Assembly: GCA_031415695.1 (NCBI GenBank)
Contig: JANOSH010000001.1
Location: forward strand, 1 to 64,000
DNA from: JANOSH01 sp031415695
Lineage (GTDB): Bacteria > Actinomycetota > Acidimicrobiia > Acidimicrobiales > Ilumatobacteraceae
Reading direction: 5' to 3'
DNA: 64,000 bases
Part shown: positions 63,853 to 64,000 of the stretch, piece after piece
Layout: every line of letters starts with the position of its first letter
Numbering within the stretch: the stretch's first letter is position 1
The notes under the pieces: model-generated
Seen by the model: only the letters and a program-made list of their open reading frames with translations
Told to the model about the DNA's origin: nothing
Databases searched by the model: none
Translations under genes and position numbers: made by a program

Positions 63853-64000
63853 TCATTCGCGCGAAAGGTTGAGGTAGTTGTACACCGTGATTCGCGACAC
63901 ACCGAGTGCATCGGCTACTGACTCGACTGATCGGCGCATACGAAATGCACCACGCTCGTCCAACAGTCGAACGGCACGCTGACGTTGCTCTCGAGTGAGC
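63853..64000 (-). CDS. C-terminal end of a YheO-like HTH regulator (partial)
   Basis: The last ~48 residues of a protein that begins outside the window. They read as a helix-turn-helix: VRLLDERGAFRMRRSVESVA followed by DALGVSRITVYNYLNLSRE and stop. The pattern matches the C-terminal HTH of the YheO-like/PAS-linked regulators (R-x-S-V-x-x-V-A-x-x-L-G-V-S-R-x-T-V-Y-x-Y-L). It lies 15 bp upstream of the HAD gene, which it may regulate or share a transcript with. Confidence 0.75.
   Translation of the reverse strand, partial: LTREQRQRAVRLLDERGAFRMRRSVESVADALGVSRITVYNYLNLSRE

Overview
The window is a gene-dense stretch of a GC-rich, monoderm actinobacterial chromosome. A SigR/RsrA-type sigma/anti-sigma pair, ClpC, HemQ, a SEC-C methionine aminopeptidase, PAC2, UPF0182 and DUF2342 proteins, GTG/TTG starts and a tRNA gene without an encoded CCA all fit Actinomycetota. 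Secreted proteins built from repeated 'LDTR' modules suggest the Acidimicrobiia (Ilumatobacter/Microthrix-like); this class placement is inference. No prophage, insertion sequence, integron, rRNA operon or CRISPR array was seen, and no gene-free stretch exceeds about 245 bp.

Layout. 1-9.5 kb: initiator tRNA, UPF0182 membrane protein, a DivIVA-like coiled-coil protein with a MuF-like tail, a PDZ-Lon protease, a small membrane protein, HEAT-repeat, GNAT, PAC2 and Nudix proteins. 9.5-18.7 kb: a secreted repeat protein ending in a sortase, a methyltransferase/glycosyltransferase group, and an ECF sigma factor fused to its own zinc-finger/transmembrane/extracellular part. 18.7-29.4 kb: acyl-CoA synthetase, an AbiEi-like remnant, LarE, AlaX, an orphan substrate-binding lipoprotein, then hydrolase-FdhD-lipoprotein-FtsH-like-HemQ on one strand, and a MarR regulator. 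29.4-35 kb: SigR/RsrA, DUF2342 metalloprotease, TilS, FtsH and a phosphatase-like protein lacking the catalytic cysteine. 35-46.2 kb: secreted M23 and CAP proteins with LDTR repeats, a renalase-like oxidoreductase, LysM protein, polyprenyl synthase, ClpC (with a SigR-type promoter match), an LppM-like lipoprotein and RadA.

46.2-58.3 kb (minus strand) is the most striking part: a Tad (type IVc) pilus operon, CpaB-TadZ-TadA-TadB-TadC-Flp-TadE, continuing through stop/start overlaps into a membrane LysM-BTAD protein and a 1375-residue EccC/EssC-like FtsK ATPase of the type VII secretion kind, then a 68-residue membrane protein. 58.4-64 kb holds a His-rich membrane protein, a secreted protein, methionine aminopeptidase, an orphan DNA methyltransferase, pantothenate kinase, a HAD hydrolase and the end of a YheO-like regulator.

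How the genes connect. Envelope biogenesis and protein quality control dominate: two FtsH-family proteases, ClpC, Lon-like, sortase, M23 and CAP proteins, a Tad pilus and glycan enzymes. The SigR/RsrA thiol-stress switch probably feeds ClpC through the GGAAT-N18-GTT site upstream of it. HemQ is tied by overlapping codons to a membrane AAA protease and a lipoprotein, which suggests a membrane-linked role in late heme synthesis. The best candidates for something undescribed are the Tad/EccC-like hybrid operon and the LDTR module, which is attached to three unrelated secreted enzymes and carries a co-varying cysteine pair.
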